Shown: in pieces, positions 9,431 through 19,082 of the stretch
Layout of the letters: the number at the start of each line of letters is the position of its first letter
Numbering within the stretch: position 1 is the stretch's first letter
Source of the DNA: Sphingobacteriia bacterium
Lineage (GTDB): Bacteria > Bacteroidota > Bacteroidia > Bacteroidales > UBA7960
Assembly (NCBI GenBank): GCA_011390785.1
Contig: JAABRR010000011.1
Span: 62,001-126,000 of the forward strand
DNA length: 64,000 nucleotides
Reading direction: 5' to 3'
The notes under the pieces: generated by a model
Told to the model about the DNA's origin: nothing
What the model saw: only the letters and a program-made list of their open reading frames with translations
Database searches by the model: none
Program-made: the position numbers and the translations under genes

Positions 9431-9882
9431 AAAACAGTATTTAAGTTAACACCAAAGATTGTTTTGAATTAAAAGAATTTGAAACCATTAAAGGCATATG
9501 TAAGATTGTTTACTACCATATTCTAAATATCACATTATCAGATTTTTGCATATAATTTACCATATCACGGCAACGATGGCAAAGGTACTGATATTTCTGA
9601 TGGGTGAAAGACTTAAAATATGGGTGCTATCCTTTAACAATGAAATTTAAATTAATATTAATAATAATTTAATACTAACTTAAAGTCATCTGTTTAAAGA
9701 CTTTCACTTTCGAAATTTTAATAAAATACGAACCCAATAGATTGAATTTGAAAACCCTTAATCTGGTATAAAAAATAAATAAGGTAAGTAGGGCTTAGGA
9801 GTAGTTATAAGAATAGCTTTACAATTAAAAATATTCAGTTAATTTATTATCTTTGAAATTTTAACAATTCAATTATCAGGCT
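9431..9882. other. 452-bp divergent intergenic region
   Basis: This AT-rich gap lies between the response regulator (minus) and an unknown plus-strand gene. I find no open frame of note and no strong hairpin. The only recognisable signal is the TATCTTTG box at 9848-9855 before the plus-strand gene. Confidence 0.6.
9848..9855 (+). promoter_or_regulatory. putative -7 box for the 393-residue protein gene
   Basis: TATCTTTG fits TAnnTTTG exactly and ends 27 bases before the GTG start, giving a leader of about 20 bases. A TTTG -33 box is not obvious. Confidence 0.4.
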
Positions 9883-11064
9883 GTGAAGAAGAGACATAAG
9901 GCATTGATCCTGTTATTAGTAATATTTATCGGGATTCCCTTAATTTTATGGTTATCGTGGTTGCTAACCACCCCGCGTCCGGTGTCTCTTTTTATTATGG
10001 ATAAAACTTCATTTAATGAAGACATGGTTAAAAACCGTGCGATCAACTGGGTTTTAAAACATTACAGATTTGTTAAAATCAATGGTAGAAATTACAGCCC
10101 TGAAATGGATTATTTTGGTTTCTTTCCCGGGGGAGAAAATTTTATAATAAGAGACTTATCAGAACTGAGTCCAAGAGAAATCCAGGATATGGCTGTAAGT
10201 CATCATGTAGCCTATTATGCTGATAGTTATGGTATATTTTCTAATATGTGGCCCAGTTACCAGCCCGATGTAACACCTGCCAGAAAGCTTTATGGAGGAC
10301 TTGAATGGCATGATCTGCTTTTTCTTGAATACATGATTGAACTAAAACGGCTTGTTATAGCAGAATTTATTTTTCTGGCACCACCCACCCAACCTGCTCA
10401 AAGAAAAAGAGCAGAAGAACTGCTGGGTGTGGAATGGCAGGGTTGGACAGGTAAGTTTTTCCATACTTTAGATCTAAACCGCGAAGATAATCAGGTGCCG
10501 GGCTGGCTTCCCACTCTGTACGAAAAAAACTACGGCAAACCATGGGATTTTAAAAATGGCGGTATTATTATGGTGAATGATGCTGATAAACTTCTTGTCT
10601 TGGAAGAAGGTTATCAAATAATTGAAAATACCCACCTACCAATTCGCACTGAGAAAAAATATAGAAGAATTTACGGTATGAGCGACAAAATAGCATACCC
10701 AGGTTGGTTTGACGTTACATTACCTACGTCAGAAACATCTGAAGTAATTTCATGGTATGAACCCAATCTTTCTGATGAGGGACGTAATTTACTTTTGGAA
10801 AATGGATTACCAGAGAAATTTCCTGCTGTTATTATGGATGCCGGATATAAAAAAGTGATATATTTTGCCGGTGATTTCGGCCATACACCAATTTCGAGAA
10901 GATTTGTAATGTTTAAAGGGGCTAAATTCTTCGAACTATTTTTTGCAGATTTAAACGACCCTACAGATCGAAGCGCTTTCTTTCTTGCATACTACCTGCC
11001 TTTAATGAGAAAGTTACTGGGAGATTTTCAAAAAGACCTTTTGAAAGAAAATGAACTGCAATAG
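9883..11064 (+). CDS. membrane-anchored protein of unknown function
   Basis: I do not recognise this 393-residue protein. It begins at a GTG codon with a basic start (MKKRHK) and one strongly hydrophobic helix (about 7-29). That makes it an anchored or secreted protein with a soluble extracytoplasmic body of about 360 residues. The body has alternating strands and helices: VSLFIMDKTSFNEDMVKNRA, YFGFFPGGENFIIRD, HHVAYYADSYG, GGIIMVNDADKLLVLEEG, PAVIMDAGYKKVIYFAGDFG. The opening strand, the FPGGEN turn and the late YFAGDFG strand suggest a Rossmann-like or amidotransferase-like fold, but no nucleophile-His-Glu set can be pointed to. It ends 3 bp from a convergent serine hydrolase gene. A role at the cell envelope is an inference from the anchor only. 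Confidence 0.8.
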   Translation: MKKRHKALILLLVIFIGIPLILWLSWLLTTPRPVSLFIMDKTSFNEDMVKNRAINWVLKHYRFVKINGRNYSPEMDYFGFFPGGENFIIRDLSELSPREIQDMAVSHHVAYYADSYGIFSNMWPSYQPDVTPARKLYGGLEWHDLLFLEYMIELKRLVIAEFIFLAPPTQPAQRKRAEELLGVEWQGWTGKFFHTLDLNREDNQVPGWLPTLYEKNYGKPWDFKNGGIIMVNDADKLLVLEEGYQIIENTHLPIRTEKKYRRIYGMSDKIAYPGWFDVTLPTSETSEVISWYEPNLSDEGRNLLLENGLPEKFPAVIMDAGYKKVIYFAGDFGHTPISRRFVMFKGAKFFELFFADLNDPTDRSAFFLAYYLPLMRKLLGDFQKDLLKENELQ

Positions 11065-11067
11065 TAA

Positions 11068-12321
11068 TTAATTATTCTCCACTCTACCCGAAAGATAAGC
11101 AAGCATCTTTACTTCCTTGACCGGCGGAATATTACTTTGCTCTATCAGTTTACGGATTTGATTATCTAACCCACTAATTGATGCTGTATTATTATTAAGA
11201 ATAACAAGGAGAGTGTTATTCGGGAGCCTTACATATGCAGTTCTGTAGCCTCTCCACCAGCCATGATGATAAATAATGTTTTCATTTTCATTACTGCCTT
11301 TCTTTATTCTGAATCCAAATCCATAATTGGTTCGATAACCGTTGCGTAGAATCCCACTTTCAAAAGCCATTGACAAGGAAGATTCAGAAATCAATTGATT
11401 TTGTTCAAGAGAATTATCCCACTTTAGCAGGTCTTCAGTACAGGAATAAATTCCCTTATCGCCGGTAATGCCATCAATATAATCAAGGGGTATCTCTCTT
11501 AGCCAGCGGCCGGTTCTTTCATATCCATAAGTCATGTTAGGCTGTTCGAAGATACTCATATCCATTGTTGGTGAGTAAACAAAGGAATTAGACATATCCA
11601 ATGGGGTAAAAATATTATCACTAATAAAATCAGCGAATGAGCTACCACTGACTCGTTCAATTATCATTGCAAGAAAAGCATACCCGGTATTTGAATAACT
11701 AAATCTTCTACCAGGAGTAAAATTTAATGGTAAATCATGCTTGATAATCAGTTCAAGCATATCATCATGGGTAGGAATGTGATTACTTTTCCAATAATTA
11801 TCAATAACGTAAAAATAATTTTGAAGGCCGGAAGTGTGGTTTAGAAGATGTCTAATGGTGATATCAGGATAAGGAAAATCTTCAATATAGTTTACCACAT
11901 AATCATCAAGTCCGATTAAATTTTTTTCTGATAGCAAAAGAGTGGCTACGGCCGTAAACTGTTTCCCTACCGATGCCAGTTGAAAAATATTATTTTCTTC
12001 AGAGAATTCAATATTTTTACTGTATCTGGCAAAGCCAAAACTCTTATTATAAACTGCCTGTCCCTGATGAGCCAACAAAATACTACCATTAAAACCCCTT
12101 CGCTTTAAAAGACTATCGAGTTTGGTCTCCATAAGAATAGAATACTCTGGGTTTATAGTAGTAACGGTTTTATGAATAAACTCTAGATTCTTTTCTTCAG
12201 CCCTGCTATCCGATTGTTTTTCGACCGCCTGTTGAAGAGTGCCCGAAAACAGGAACAAGGAGATAAAAAGCACGTTGCGAATAGAAGTAAGAAGAGAAAA
12301 AAAAGTTTTTATAAAGCGCAT
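11068..12321 (-). CDS. beta-lactamase-family serine hydrolase (class C / AmpH-like)
   Basis: This 417-residue secreted enzyme is of the penicillin-binding-protein/class C beta-lactamase fold (Beta-lactamase superfamily, EstB/AmpH-like). An N-terminal hydrophobic segment (about 8-30) ends in a signal-like region. The catalytic motifs are SVGK in FQLASVGKQFTAVATLLL, with Ser nucleophile and Lys, then YSN in RRFSYSNTGYAFLAMIIE, and HHGWWRGYR, which replaces the KTG triad as in esterase-type members. Such proteins act on D-amino-acid peptides, peptidoglycan fragments or esters; true beta-lactam resistance cannot be inferred. The gene is monocistronic, converging with the unknown gene at 9883-11064. 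A TACTTTTG box lies about 90 bp upstream. Confidence 0.9.
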   Translation of the reverse strand: MRFIKTFFSLLTSIRNVLFISLFLFSGTLQQAVEKQSDSRAEEKNLEFIHKTVTTINPEYSILMETKLDSLLKRRGFNGSILLAHQGQAVYNKSFGFARYSKNIEFSEENNIFQLASVGKQFTAVATLLLSEKNLIGLDDYVVNYIEDFPYPDITIRHLLNHTSGLQNYFYVIDNYWKSNHIPTHDDMLELIIKHDLPLNFTPGRRFSYSNTGYAFLAMIIERVSGSSFADFISDNIFTPLDMSNSFVYSPTMDMSIFEQPNMTYGYERTGRWLREIPLDYIDGITGDKGIYSCTEDLLKWDNSLEQNQLISESSLSMAFESGILRNGYRTNYGFGFRIKKGSNENENIIYHHGWWRGYRTAYVRLPNNTLLVILNNNTASISGLDNQIRKLIEQSNIPPVKEVKMLAYLSGRVENN

Positions 12322-12661
12322 GATTTTGGTAAAATTAATTCAGTCGAAGTTTTTATCTGACCTCAGATAAATATCCTTATTAAAATATGAATATTTGCAA
12401 TCATCTCTAGACAAAAGTAAACAAATCAAACTGAGTTCTACTGTGGTTTTTACTATGTTTTTACCAGTAAAAAAGCTTAAACAAAAATTATCAATATTGG
12501 AAATTAATAAGTAAAATATAAAAATGCGACTTTTATAGTCTGTAAAACAAGATATATCGAAACTATTGCAATACAGAATCAAGAAAAATCAACTAATATA
12601 ATACCCGTCAAATAAAAAAAATGATGATTTTTTAACATAAGATTATTCCGTTCAGAAAGAA
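12322..12661. other. 340-bp intergenic region
   Basis: The gap separates two minus-strand genes. It contains TACTTTTG on the minus strand (12412-12419), a possible -7 box for the serine hydrolase. An 80-codon minus-strand frame at 12340-12582 has poor, AT-driven composition and is not accepted as a gene. Nothing else is recognised. Confidence 0.5.
12412..12419 (-). promoter_or_regulatory. putative -7 box for the serine hydrolase gene
   Basis: TACTTTTG on the minus strand matches TAnnTTTG, 91 bases upstream of the start codon. The -33 box is not clear. Confidence 0.35.
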
Positions 12662-13306
12662 TTACCAAATAACGTAAGAAATTCCAAATTTCCATGCAGT
12701 ATTATACTGCCCATGGTTATACCATGTTTTGCCGCCACCATTATGGGCCCTTATCGGAGTAACAGACCTGGTAAGCCCAAGCTGAAAGTCGAAACCGCCA
12801 AACAAAGGAAAAGAGATGCCAGCCAAAGCATTTAACTCTGCTGGATTAAAAGGCTGTCGTTCATTTTCAGGTACAGGAGTACCCATATCTGTTTCTCTGT
12901 TACCTACCAATACAGAAGCTGAAAGACCTATGTATGCAGTAAAACTATCTACAAACGAAATATCAGTATATCTTGCTATTTCCATCCTGTAAATAACAGG
13001 TATTTCAACATATTGTAATAAAAATTTATATTCAAGAAAATCATTCTTTTCACTGGGTATTGATCGGCTTCCCTTTTCAATATACATTATTTCCAATAAA
13101 AGATCGTTGTATTGATTTAACCGGGTAAAAGTAAAAGCCGAGGCATACCACCCCAACTTTGATGGTCCGGCAAGATTGTCTCCAGACACTTCTGATGCCA
13201 CCAGACCACCCCTTAATCCACCCCCAAAATTCTGTGAAAAAGCATTGGTAAAACCAAACACTACGAATCCGATAATTATTAATACGATATTTTTTTTTAG
13301 CTTCAT
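12662..13306 (-). CDS. small outer-membrane beta-barrel protein (PorT/OMP_b-brl type)
   Basis: Starting at ATG 13306 the 214-residue product has a signal peptide, MKLKKNIVLIIIGFVVFGF, ending near AFSQ. A longer frame from 13363 only adds 19 polar residues in front and is rejected. The mature part is a run of amphipathic strands with glycine and aromatic residues: GGLRGGLVASEVSGD, KLGWYASAFTFTRL, LLLEIMYIEKGSR, LLQYVEIPVIYRMEI, FTAYIGLSASVLVG, DFQLGLTRSVTPI and a terminal WKFGISYVIW. The YVEIPVI-type strand is common in Bacteroidota PorT-like / outer-membrane beta-barrel domain proteins. It is probably an 8-stranded barrel of unknown function. It has no operon partner. Confidence 0.8.
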   Translation of the reverse strand: MKLKKNIVLIIIGFVVFGFTNAFSQNFGGGLRGGLVASEVSGDNLAGPSKLGWYASAFTFTRLNQYNDLLLEIMYIEKGSRSIPSEKNDFLEYKFLLQYVEIPVIYRMEIARYTDISFVDSFTAYIGLSASVLVGNRETDMGTPVPENERQPFNPAELNALAGISFPLFGGFDFQLGLTRSVTPIRAHNGGGKTWYNHGQYNTAWKFGISYVIW

Positions 13307-13557
13307 ACTATATCTTTTTTGTATTCTTACCGTATAATAAAATGTTTCCAATAGTCTGGGCACAGATCTAAAATTTTAAAAAACCAAAAGCACTAATAGA
13401 ATGGACTTTATTTATCAATTAAAAGTACAAACCCTTATTGTATTTTAGCAAGAACGAAGGTAGAAAAATTAATAAATATTTATAATTTAGCTATATAAAC
13501 GATAAAAGTCTGGTCTTTTAGCCAAATTACTGAAATCAAAACAAAAAATATATTTTG

Positions 13558-15507
13558 ATGATTCGGCACCTGCATGATTATATACCGGTAAATTCTCTCA
13601 AAGAATTACATACATATCAGAAAATACTTGACAATACAGCAATTATTGTACTTGCAGATTCCGACAAGCATGTGCTTTATGTTAATCAGAAATTTTGCGA
13701 TGTCTCAGGTTTTAGCCGTGCTCAGGTTATTGGGCAACCTATTGATAATTTAAGGCATGAGGATAATACGGCAGAAAAACTTAAAGATAAATGGCAAACT
13801 CTTGAAAGTGGAGAAATTTGGAAAGGCGAGTTGCTCAATAAAAAAAACAACAACGATACATACTGGGAAGAAGCTGTAATATATCCCTTTAAAGAAAATG
13901 GAGCAAAACCTTACCAATATTTGTCTATCGGCTCAGATATTTCTCCTTTCAAAAATGCTATGTTAATAAAAGATCAGTTTTTGGCCAATATGAGCCATGA
14001 ACTCAGAACACCCCTACATAGTATTTACAGCCTTACTCATTTACTTGAAGAAACAACTTTAACCAACGAACAAAACAATTACGTTGAAAATATACTCAGT
14101 GCAACTGACATTTTAATACGCATGATAGAAGACATGCTCGATCTCAATAAAATTGAAAACGGACAAATTAAATTTCAGAATAAAATATTTAATCCAAATT
14201 TAGTAGTTAATTCCTTATCAAAAATTTTCAAAGAAAAAGCCAAAGAGAAAAACCTGGAATTTAAACTGGAGTGCGACCCCTCTATGCCCGAGTTTGTATT
14301 GGGTGACCCCTTCAGGCTCAAACAAATTCTTATACATCTTCTCGAAAATGCTGTAAAATATACTCAGAAAGGGAATATAGAATTGCTATGTAAACTTGCC
14401 GGAAAAGCATCTGACAGCTTTTTTCTGGAATTCTATGTAAAAGATACAGGCATTGGTATAGCAAGCGAAAATCTAAGCATTATACAGGAAAAGTTCATTC
14501 AGGAAGTAATGAATGACAAAAGAGTTTTTATGGGACAGGGGTTGGGCTTGTCAATTGTTAAGCAATTGATAGAACTTCAAAATGGCGAATTTACCATAAA
14601 CAGTAAAGAAGCAGAAGGCACGCAGGTTCGATTTGTAATACCCTATAAGTTTCCAGGGGGAAATACTGTTGAAAGCCAGACAATAGTTGACAAGACAGAT
14701 TCAAAAACCATTAACGGATTAAAAGTTCTTATTGCAGAAGATGTTGATATAAACCAGCTTGTTATTAAAAAACATATGCAAAAGTTTGGGTTTATAGCAG
14801 AATTCGCAGAAAATGGTAAAATTGCATTAGAAAAACTAAAAAATGGAAGTTTTGACATAGTTCTTATGGATATGCAAATGCCTGTAATGGATGGTTATGA
14901 AGCGATAAAAATAATCAGAACTGAATTTCCTGAAAATATCAAAAACATACCCATCATTTCTATAACAGCAAGTGTAATGGGTGAAGCACCTCATAAATGT
15001 TTTGAGGCGGGTGCCAACGATTATGTACCCAAACCCTACAACATTTCGGACCTGCGTCAAAAAATGGAGAAGTGGGTCAATGAAAAATCTAGTGTTAACA
15101 ATAATATACAAGATATCATGCAAGAAAATAGTAAAAAAGAATACGAGTCACTAATTGACCTGGAATATCTAAACCAGCTTAGTGAAGGAGACGATGATTT
15201 CAGTATAAGTATGCTATCGTATTTCCTTGACAATACACCATCCGTAATTAGTGAAATGAAGCAGTTTTATGAAGAGAAAGACTGGAAAAACCTTAGAAAT
15301 GTTGCTCACAAATTTAAACCACAACTTACCTTTATGGGCATTAAATCTATATTTAATGAAGTGGAAACTATTGAGCAAAATGCAGCATCAGTTGCAAACC
15401 TAACCGATATTCCGTCTCTTATAGACAAAAGTGAAAAAGTTTGTTTACAAGCCATGACTGAGATAAAACATGAACTGGAAAAACTGCTTGATAAAAACCA
15501 GGAATAG
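13558..15507 (+). CDS. hybrid sensor histidine kinase/response regulator with PAS and Hpt domains
   Basis: This 649-residue phosphorelay protein has no transmembrane helix, so it is cytoplasmic. In order it has a PAS sensor (about 20-133; YVNQKFCDVSGFSRAQVIG, YLSIGSDISPFK), HisKA with His147 in FLANMSHELRTPLHS, HATPase_c (ILIHLLENAVKYT, VKDTGIGIA, MGQGLGLSIVKQL), a receiver with phospho-acceptor Asp438 in IVLMDMQMPVMDG, and a C-terminal Hpt domain with His584 in NVAHKFKPQLTFMG. All four phosphotransfer sites are intact, so a full His-Asp-His relay to an outside receiver is expected. The single-domain receiver at 15784-16146 is the obvious partner. ATG 13558 is preferred over the TTG just before it. 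Ahead of glycosyltransferase and export genes, it probably controls surface polysaccharide output. Confidence 0.93.
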   Translation: MIRHLHDYIPVNSLKELHTYQKILDNTAIIVLADSDKHVLYVNQKFCDVSGFSRAQVIGQPIDNLRHEDNTAEKLKDKWQTLESGEIWKGELLNKKNNNDTYWEEAVIYPFKENGAKPYQYLSIGSDISPFKNAMLIKDQFLANMSHELRTPLHSIYSLTHLLEETTLTNEQNNYVENILSATDILIRMIEDMLDLNKIENGQIKFQNKIFNPNLVVNSLSKIFKEKAKEKNLEFKLECDPSMPEFVLGDPFRLKQILIHLLENAVKYTQKGNIELLCKLAGKASDSFFLEFYVKDTGIGIASENLSIIQEKFIQEVMNDKRVFMGQGLGLSIVKQLIELQNGEFTINSKEAEGTQVRFVIPYKFPGGNTVESQTIVDKTDSKTINGLKVLIAEDVDINQLVIKKHMQKFGFIAEFAENGKIALEKLKNGSFDIVLMDMQMPVMDGYEAIKIIRTEFPENIKNIPIISITASVMGEAPHKCFEAGANDYVPKPYNISDLRQKMEKWVNEKSSVNNNIQDIMQENSKKEYESLIDLEYLNQLSEGDDDFSISMLSYFLDNTPSVISEMKQFYEEKDWKNLRNVAHKFKPQLTFMGIKSIFNEVETIEQNAASVANLTDIPSLIDKSEKVCLQAMTEIKHELEKLLDKNQE

Positions 15508-15666
15508 AGAAATGTTAATAAAATTCTACATTTTAAATTATTGCTCTCTATTAGGTTAGTTTAAATGAATCATTGCTTTTTGTAGATAAAGATGATTCAT
15601 GTAATATTATTTCTGCGGAAGAATTTATTTAGTTTGATTTTTCGACAGCTGGTCTAAATTTTTGCT

Positions 15667-15674
15667 TATTTTTG
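15667..15674 (+). promoter_or_regulatory. putative -7 box upstream of the lone receiver gene
   Basis: TATTTTTG matches TAnnTTTG. The region downstream contains an inverted repeat (AACTGAAAAAC at 15699-15709 with GTTTTCAGTT at 15723-15732) that would fold in the leader of the receiver-YaiO-HEAT-glycosyltransferase run. Confidence 0.3.
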
Positions 15675-15783
15675 GTGCGCGAAAAAAAGTCTTAGGATAA
15701 CTGAAAAACTATTAAAATCGGGGTTTTCAGTTTTACGGGGCACTACTATATGAAAATGGAATAACCAACTAAAAAAATATGAG

Positions 15784-16146
15784 ATGAAAATATTGGTATG
15801 TGAAGACGACTTCATGATGATAAAAGCCATTGAGCATAAGCTCCAACGTGAAGGTTATGAAGTGGAAGTAGCTAACGATGGACGTGTAGCATCTGATAAA
15901 ATCAGGAATTCTGATTTTGACCTTATTATTACAGACCTTCTAATGCCATTTACTGGTGGGCTCGAATTAATAAATATGACTCGTAACGAACTTAACAAAA
16001 CTACTCCCATTATCGTTTTGTCGAAAGTTGGAAATGAAGAAACAATTATTGAAGCATTTAAACTAGGGGCTGATGATTATCTTACCAAGCCTTTTAGCCC
16101 CAACGAATTATCTATAAGAGTAAAAAGATTTTTACTTAAAAGATAA
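15784..16146 (+). CDS. single-domain response regulator (receiver)
   Basis: The 120-residue protein is a bare receiver domain. It has acidic residues Glu7/Asp8/Asp9 in LVCEDDFMMI, phospho-acceptor Asp51 in LIITDLLMPFTGG, a Ser in IIVLSKVGNEE and Lys in DDYLTKPFSP. No output domain follows, as in CheY or Spo0F types, so it must act by protein contact or pass phosphate on. It sits between a hybrid kinase with a free Hpt domain and three polysaccharide-type genes. The simplest reading is that Hpt phosphorylates it and it then controls the glycosyltransferase or HEAT protein. The target surface is unknown. Confidence 0.92.
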   Translation: MKILVCEDDFMMIKAIEHKLQREGYEVEVANDGRVASDKIRNSDFDLIITDLLMPFTGGLELINMTRNELNKTTPIIVLSKVGNEETIIEAFKLGADDYLTKPFSPNELSIRVKRFLLKR

Positions 16147-16247
16147 ATTAGGCCTAAAAATGATTCCATAAATACATAATGTCATCATTACTTGTTTTTA
16201 GGAGATAATCAGTAATATTTCCTTCATAGCGAAAATCAGAGAATCTT

Positions 16248-17576
16248 ATGAAAGGACAAATAGGGCATTTGCCATCTGCTTATAAAAAAAACTTATCGAT
16301 TTTAAGTATTTTTTTATTTTTATTTATACCCATGGGTCCATTGTTGGCCCAACCATCAATAGCTGATGATCCGGATGGTTGGTATTTCAGAGCACGTGAA
16401 CTGGCTTATGATGAAAAATACGAAGAAGCACGGACTATATGTGATCAGATTCTTGAGCTATACCCCGAATACCTTGATGTTAAGACATTAAAAGCAAGAA
16501 CCTATTCCTGGGAAGGAGAATTTGTTAAATCCAATGATATACTCAGAGAAGTTTTACAGGCTGATCCCAATAATTCAGAAGCCCTTTTCGCCCTCATTGA
16601 TCTGCAAATATGGTATGGAGATTACAAAGAAGTAATAAAGTTTCTTGATGTAGCATTGGCCAACGACCCAAACAATACCCACCTTCTCTACCGTAAAGCA
16701 CTTGCCCTTAAGGAAACCGGTGATGATATTGCCTCTGTAGTTTTACTAAATCAAATCTTAGATCTTGATCCCACCCATAAAGAGGCCAAAGCCTTACTTA
16801 ATTCGATAGAAACCACACGTTTGGTTAACCATTTAGGAATAGGATACCGCGGTACCTATTTCCCTGAAAGCCTTATAGGTACAAAACCCTGGCATCTTTT
16901 CTTTGCAGAATTGGGAAGAAGAACGCGTGGGCTGGGCCCTTTTGCCTTGAGAGCAAATTATGCCTTAAGAGAAGACATTGATCTTACAAGCCTTCAAATA
17001 GAGTTTGACGCATATCCAACAGTAAGAACAGGAACATATCTTTATCTGAACGCCGGATATTCTCCCGACAGCAAACTATTCCCCATTACCCGTTTTGGGT
17101 TTGAAGTATTTCAAGCATTGCCTGCATCGTGGGAAATATCAGGAGGGTTTCGATTACTTAATTTCGAGGAAACAGAATCAATTATTATTACCAAAGATCT
17201 ATTAATCCTTACCGGGTCTTTAAGCAAGCATATAAGAAAATATTATATCTCATTCAGACCTTACTTCACCTTTTCTTCAGTAGGGAGCGATCCAAATACC
17301 CAGGCTTATTTCCTAACAGCCCGAAGATTCTTTAAAACAACAGAAGACCATCTTTCACTGGTTGTAGGCCGTGGATTTTCTGCAGATCTGGACAAATTTA
17401 CCGGTGGACAAGTTTATGACCTTAGCGGCACCCTTGTGGAAGCTATGCTTAATTACCAGCAAAGAATTTCAACAAGGTTCTTAATAAGAGCTGGCGTGGG
17501 TTATAAAATATTTAATGATGAAGTTCTTTTTGGAAATCCGTTGATTGTTGAAGGTGCTCTGTTTTATCGCTTTTAA
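16248..17576 (+). CDS. TPR plus YaiO-type outer-membrane beta-barrel protein
   Basis: This 442-residue envelope protein has an N-terminal signal (about 15-35, KKNLSILSIFLFLFIP...LLAQ). Three or four tetratricopeptide repeats follow (about 45-185; WYFRARELAYDEKYEEARTI, ALFALIDLQIWYGDYKEVIK, LLYRKALALKETGDD). The C-terminal barrel of about 250 residues begins at HLGIGYRGTYFP and ends with the aromatic strand ALFYRF. This TPR-plus-barrel layout is that of YaiO-family proteins and is analogous to PgaA/BcsC-type polysaccharide export porins. It is followed 39 bp later by the HEAT protein and then the glycosyltransferase. It is therefore probably the outer-membrane exit for the polymer they make; that role is inferred from architecture and neighbours. 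Confidence 0.85.
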   Translation: MKGQIGHLPSAYKKNLSILSIFLFLFIPMGPLLAQPSIADDPDGWYFRARELAYDEKYEEARTICDQILELYPEYLDVKTLKARTYSWEGEFVKSNDILREVLQADPNNSEALFALIDLQIWYGDYKEVIKFLDVALANDPNNTHLLYRKALALKETGDDIASVVLLNQILDLDPTHKEAKALLNSIETTRLVNHLGIGYRGTYFPESLIGTKPWHLFFAELGRRTRGLGPFALRANYALREDIDLTSLQIEFDAYPTVRTGTYLYLNAGYSPDSKLFPITRFGFEVFQALPASWEISGGFRLLNFEETESIIITKDLLILTGSLSKHIRKYYISFRPYFTFSSVGSDPNTQAYFLTARRFFKTTEDHLSLVVGRGFSADLDKFTGGQVYDLSGTLVEAMLNYQQRISTRFLIRAGVGYKIFNDEVLFGNPLIVEGALFYRF

Positions 17577-17615
17577 GGGTATAAAATGATTTTGAATTTA
17601 TAATTTATAAATATA

Positions 17616-19082
17616 ATGGCGTATATAAGAAAACTTGTTTTGTTTACTGTATTAGCAGCGTTATTTCTTTTGACAGTAGGTATTAAAAGTTCCACAGCAG
17701 AAATAACATACCAGGGAAGTTCTCTTGTATTAAAAGGTTTGACCAACCAAACCTACAATTTAACAAGTCATTTTTTGCACATTATTAATATCGAAACGCT
17801 GATTAATGGCACAGGCCTCCATGAACCCGTTAAAGTAAGTTCTATTATTAACACCAAACGAAGCACAGAAAACAATCAAAACGCAACCAAAACATCCGAA
17901 AAATCATCTGAAAGTATCGTTAGCAGATTTTGGCAGGATTATTTGGAAGCGTCACTAACTGTAAAAATATTGGTCTTAATTTTACTCTATTTAATAATAA
18001 GCATCATTTTACTATTTATAAGTATACTCATAAACAGACAAATAAAAACCAAAAAACGTAAAAAATACAACGATCTTAAAAATGAATATCAGGAGCAGCT
18101 TGCCAGTTTTCTTTTTGATGATGATGTAGAAAGGATAGAAATAAAAGGAATAAACAAAAAAGTCAACCGGCAAATCTTAATCGATGAGCTGATAGATTTG
18201 CACACAAATCTTCATGGAGAAGCAGCCAACAAATTAAAGGATCTCTATTTCAACTTAAGTCTTCATAAGGATTCTTTAAACAAATTTTACAAGGGACGAT
18301 GGGATAAAAAAGCAAAAGGCATGTCTGAACTTTCCCAAATGGACGTAAAAGATGCCAACGAAAAGATCAAAGAATTTGTCAATTCAAAAAATCCTATTCT
18401 CAGGACCCAGGCTCAGGTAGCAATGGTAAAACTAGCAGAAGAAGATCCTTTATCCTTTCTGGATTCGCTGGAAACAGAATTATCCTATTGGGAACAGATA
18501 AATATTTATGATGCTCTTATATACCACCAGATTAAAATAGAATCTTTCGAAAGATGGCTGGATAGCAAAAACCCATCTGTAGTTATTTTTGCACTTCGAA
18601 TGATCGAACTTTTTAAGCAAGCCTCATCTGGAGAAAAAGTAAGAGAGCTTTTATTTCATGAGAATTCTGAGATTGCTCTTGCAGCTGTAAAATCAATGAA
18701 TCAACTTCAACTAGCTGATTATAAGGAAGATATTAAAGTATTATACAGAAGCGAAACACTAAAACTGGTAAACATTCTTGAAACCCAGCGAAAAAACAAA
18801 GATGAAAAAGATATAAAAAGTCTCGACGATCTAATACCACGACGTATCAGGTATGAAATTATAAATTACTTCGAGACTTTAATCACTCCGCAGGATATTC
18901 CATTTCTTGAGCAAGTTGTACACGAACAGGAAAGCTCTTACAAAATAAGATTGTTAGCAGTAAAAATCATACTTTCTAACCAGCCTGAGGGAGAAGCCAA
19001 ACTCGATGATCTGCTTAAAAATAGCGATGATGAGCTGATCAAAAAAATGATTATTAATGTAAAACAAAATCAGGAGATATGA
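17616..19082 (+). CDS. HEAT-repeat membrane protein of the glycosyltransferase cluster
   Basis: The 488-residue protein has a cleavable or anchoring hydrophobic N-terminus (about 5-28), a roughly 85-residue extracytoplasmic stretch, one strong transmembrane helix (about 115-140) and a basic stop-transfer (KTKKRKK). The large cytoplasmic part is made of helical pairs of HEAT type (about 250-480; ANEKIKEFVNSKNPILRTQAQVAMVK is one unit, WLDSKNPSVVIFALRMIELF another). HEAT repeats are protein-docking solenoids. Its stop codon overlaps the glycosyltransferase start by 4 bases (ATGA), which implies translational coupling and a joint complex. It may link the lone receiver or the periplasmic export part to the synthase. 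No catalytic motif is visible. Confidence 0.8.
   Translation: MAYIRKLVLFTVLAALFLLTVGIKSSTAEITYQGSSLVLKGLTNQTYNLTSHFLHIINIETLINGTGLHEPVKVSSIINTKRSTENNQNATKTSEKSSESIVSRFWQDYLEASLTVKILVLILLYLIISIILLFISILINRQIKTKKRKKYNDLKNEYQEQLASFLFDDDVERIEIKGINKKVNRQILIDELIDLHTNLHGEAANKLKDLYFNLSLHKDSLNKFYKGRWDKKAKGMSELSQMDVKDANEKIKEFVNSKNPILRTQAQVAMVKLAEEDPLSFLDSLETELSYWEQINIYDALIYHQIKIESFERWLDSKNPSVVIFALRMIELFKQASSGEKVRELLFHENSEIALAAVKSMNQLQLADYKEDIKVLYRSETLKLVNILETQRKNKDEKDIKSLDDLIPRRIRYEIINYFETLITPQDIPFLEQVVHEQESSYKIRLLAVKIILSNQPEGEAKLDDLLKNSDDELIKKMIINVKQNQEI

Noticed and set aside
11068..12321. antibiotic-resistance beta-lactamase
   Set aside because: The SxxK and YxN motifs are present but the third box is HxG, as in esterase/peptidase-type members; resistance is not supported.
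12340..12582. 80-codon minus-strand frame upstream of the serine hydrolase
   Set aside because: AT-driven composition, contains the likely promoter box of the neighbouring gene, and no protein-like pattern.
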